Below, one piece after another: positions 62,924-64,000 of a stretch of DNA of 64,000 nt (position 1 is the stretch's first letter; each line of letters begins with the position of its first letter). This DNA comes from Ignavibacteria bacterium (GTDB lineage: Bacteria > Bacteroidota > Ignavibacteria > Tepidaquicellales > Tepidaquicellaceae), in contig JADJAH010000037.1 in assembly GCA_016704345.1 (NCBI GenBank), forward strand, positions 62,001 to 126,000, written 5' to 3'. Below the pieces are notes generated by a model that worked only from the letters and a program-made list of their open reading frames with translations, ran no database searches and had not been told where the DNA came from. A program made the translations under genes and the position numbers.

Positions 62924-64000
62924 ATGCAATCATTTCTGAAGATCAGTCCCGATTCGCATTTTCCAATTCAAAACATCCCGTTCGGAATATTCACGAAGCT
63001 TAATGACAATAAGCCAAGAGCGGCTTCGCGGATTGGAGATCATGTCATTGATCTTTCTATGCTGGAGAAAAAAGGTTATCTGAAGGAATTTATTCCCGAA
63101 GAAGCCGATGAAGTCTTTTCCGGAAAATCTCTTAACAAGTTTATGGGATTAGGAAAAAGTGTTACTTCAGATGTTCGCAAGAGGATACAGACTCTTCTGC
63201 GAGATGATTGTGATGAAATAAAGGAAAAAGAATCATTTCTAAAAAAACTCCTGATTCCTATTGAAGATTGCAGAATGCTATTGCCTGTTGAGATTGGAGA
63301 CTATACAGATTTTTATTCGTCAAAAGAACACGCAACAAATGTGGGTATAATGTTCAGAGGAAAGGAGAATGCGCTTATGCCCAACTGGCTGCATCTTCCG
63401 GTTGCATACCACGGAAGAGCAAGCTCAATAGTTGTCAGCGGAACTGATGTAACAAGGCCGAAGGGTCAGACTAAAGCAGATGATGAAGATCTTCCCAAGT
63501 TCGGACCGAGCAAGCTTTTGGATTTCGAACTTGAGATGGGATTCTTTATTGGACAAGGAAATGATTTAGGCAAAGCTGTTCCGGTGAAGAAAGCGCAGGA
63601 TCATATATTTGGATTTGTGCTTGTTAACGACTGGAGTGCACGCGACATTCAAAAATGGGAATATGTGCCTCTTGGTCCGTTCCTTGCAAAAAATTTTGCT
63701 ACATCAATTTCTCCCTGGATCGTTACTCTTGAAGCACTTGAGCCATTCAAAGTTGAGAGACAAAAACAAGATCCCAAACCGCTCCCCTATCTTAAGAGCT
63801 CAGGAGAATGGCATTATGACATCAACCTTGAAGTTAGCATCCGTTGTGCAGGAACAAACGATTTTATTCCAATATCAAAATCGAATTTCAAACATCTGTA
63901 TTGGGATATATGTCAGCAGTTAGCTCATCATACTGTTACGGGATGCAACCTGCGTACGGGAGATCTTTTGGCATCCGGAACAATAAGCGGTCCTTCAAGC
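62924..64000 (+). CDS. fahA: Fumarylacetoacetase (partial, C-terminus outside window)
   Basis: Last enzyme of tyrosine/homogentisate catabolism, cleaving fumarylacetoacetate to fumarate and acetoacetate. ATG at 62924 (MQSFLKISPDSHFPIQNIPF), and the frame stays open to the window edge, 359 residues of about 420. Markers: the N-terminal SH3-like domain (GIFTKLNDNKPRAASRIGDHV), the active-site region IGDYTDFYSSKEHATNVGIMFRG (catalytic His and metal ligand), HLPVAYHGRASSI, LDFELEMGFFIGQGN (metal-binding Glu residues) and VLVNDWSARDIQKWEYVPLGPFLAKNF. Cotranscribed with the unknown gene. No hppD, hmgA or maiA is visible in this window. Confidence 0.95.
   Translation, partial: MQSFLKISPDSHFPIQNIPFGIFTKLNDNKPRAASRIGDHVIDLSMLEKKGYLKEFIPEEADEVFSGKSLNKFMGLGKSVTSDVRKRIQTLLRDDCDEIKEKESFLKKLLIPIEDCRMLLPVEIGDYTDFYSSKEHATNVGIMFRGKENALMPNWLHLPVAYHGRASSIVVSGTDVTRPKGQTKADDEDLPKFGPSKLLDFELEMGFFIGQGNDLGKAVPVKKAQDHIFGFVLVNDWSARDIQKWEYVPLGPFLAKNFATSISPWIVTLEALEPFKVERQKQDPKPLPYLKSSGEWHYDINLEVSIRCAGTNDFIPISKSNFKHLYWDICQQLAHHTVTGCNLRTGDLLASGTISGPSS

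Noticed and set aside
1..64000. Mobile island, prophage, CRISPR or defence system
   Set aside because: No transposase, integrase, phage gene, direct-repeat array or recognised defence gene was found, and composition looks even across the window.

Overview
The window looks like chromosomal DNA from a Gram-negative member of the Bacteroidota/Chlorobiota/Ignavibacteriota group, most likely Ignavibacteriota. The main evidence is eight secreted proteins whose C-termini carry the type IX secretion (T9SS) sorting domain with an N-x-PNPFNP core. Other support comes from a TonB-dependent receptor with a carboxypeptidase-like N-terminal domain, bacillithiol synthesis (BshC), a CarR-type lycopene cyclase, AT-rich intergenic DNA and mostly weak Shine-Dalgarno sequences. 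I see no rRNA, CRISPR array, insertion sequence, integrase or phage gene. Only one tRNA is visible, Arg with anticodon TCG. Most genes lie on the minus strand in short operons, often with ATGA stop/start overlaps.

Layout. 1-4351: M20 peptidase (cut by the window edge), TPR protein, PstS-like lipoprotein, small membrane protein and TonB. 4474-5520: L,D-transpeptidase. 5701-9444: phosphate uptake operon pstS-pstC-pstA-pstB. 9584-12384: two tandem LVIVD-repeat T9SS cargo proteins. 12590-15166: tRNA-Arg and PriA. 15225-17570: sodium/solute symporter and a metallo-beta-lactamase-fold hydrolase. 17696-23722: T9SS cargo, HdeD-like membrane protein, outer-membrane barrel protein, TonB-dependent receptor and its partner lipoprotein. 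23823-27636: RlmI-like methyltransferase, GT9 glycosyltransferase and BshC. 27711-36543: beta-helix T9SS cargo, YtxH-like protein, pyruvoyl arginine decarboxylase, TyrS, SmpB, glyoxalase-II-like hydrolase, M48 protease, PaaG-like hydratase, lycopene cyclase, SRPBCC protein and SSB. 36562-44886: NHL propeller, barrel protein, VWA protein, an isolated nuoN, VanZ fusion, NnrD, Rpe and PASTA protein. 45041-56103: two T9SS cargos, YajQ, RlpA, GNAT-like protein, Bcp, symporter, two thioredoxin-fold proteins, an iodotyrosine-deiodinase-like nitroreductase and fumarase. 56188-61514: an operon of a beta-helix protein with a dockerin-like tail and two T9SS cargos with candidate cohesin-like heads. 61915-64000: an unknown conserved protein and fumarylacetoacetase (cut by the window edge).

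Two points matter most to a reader. First, at least eight genes (pstB, an LVIVD gene, priA twice, hdeD-like, GT9, tyrS, a glyoxalase-like gene and a redoxin) are split by single indels, and each becomes a normal full-length protein when one frame change is allowed. Because tyrS, priA and pstB are among them, uncorrected assembly errors are the simplest explanation. pstB is still notable, since its break falls exactly on a U-UUU-UUA slippery heptamer from which a -1 shift restores the protein. Second, the 56-61.5 kb operon may encode a cohesin/dockerin-style surface assembly: the large beta-helix protein has no T9SS signal but carries two calcium-loop-like repeats, while its two co-transcribed neighbours carry T9SS anchors. 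Also notable are an IYD homologue with the complete Glu-Tyr-Lys substrate lid, a VanZ-lipoprotein fusion, and an uncharacterised conserved gene beside fumarylacetoacetase.
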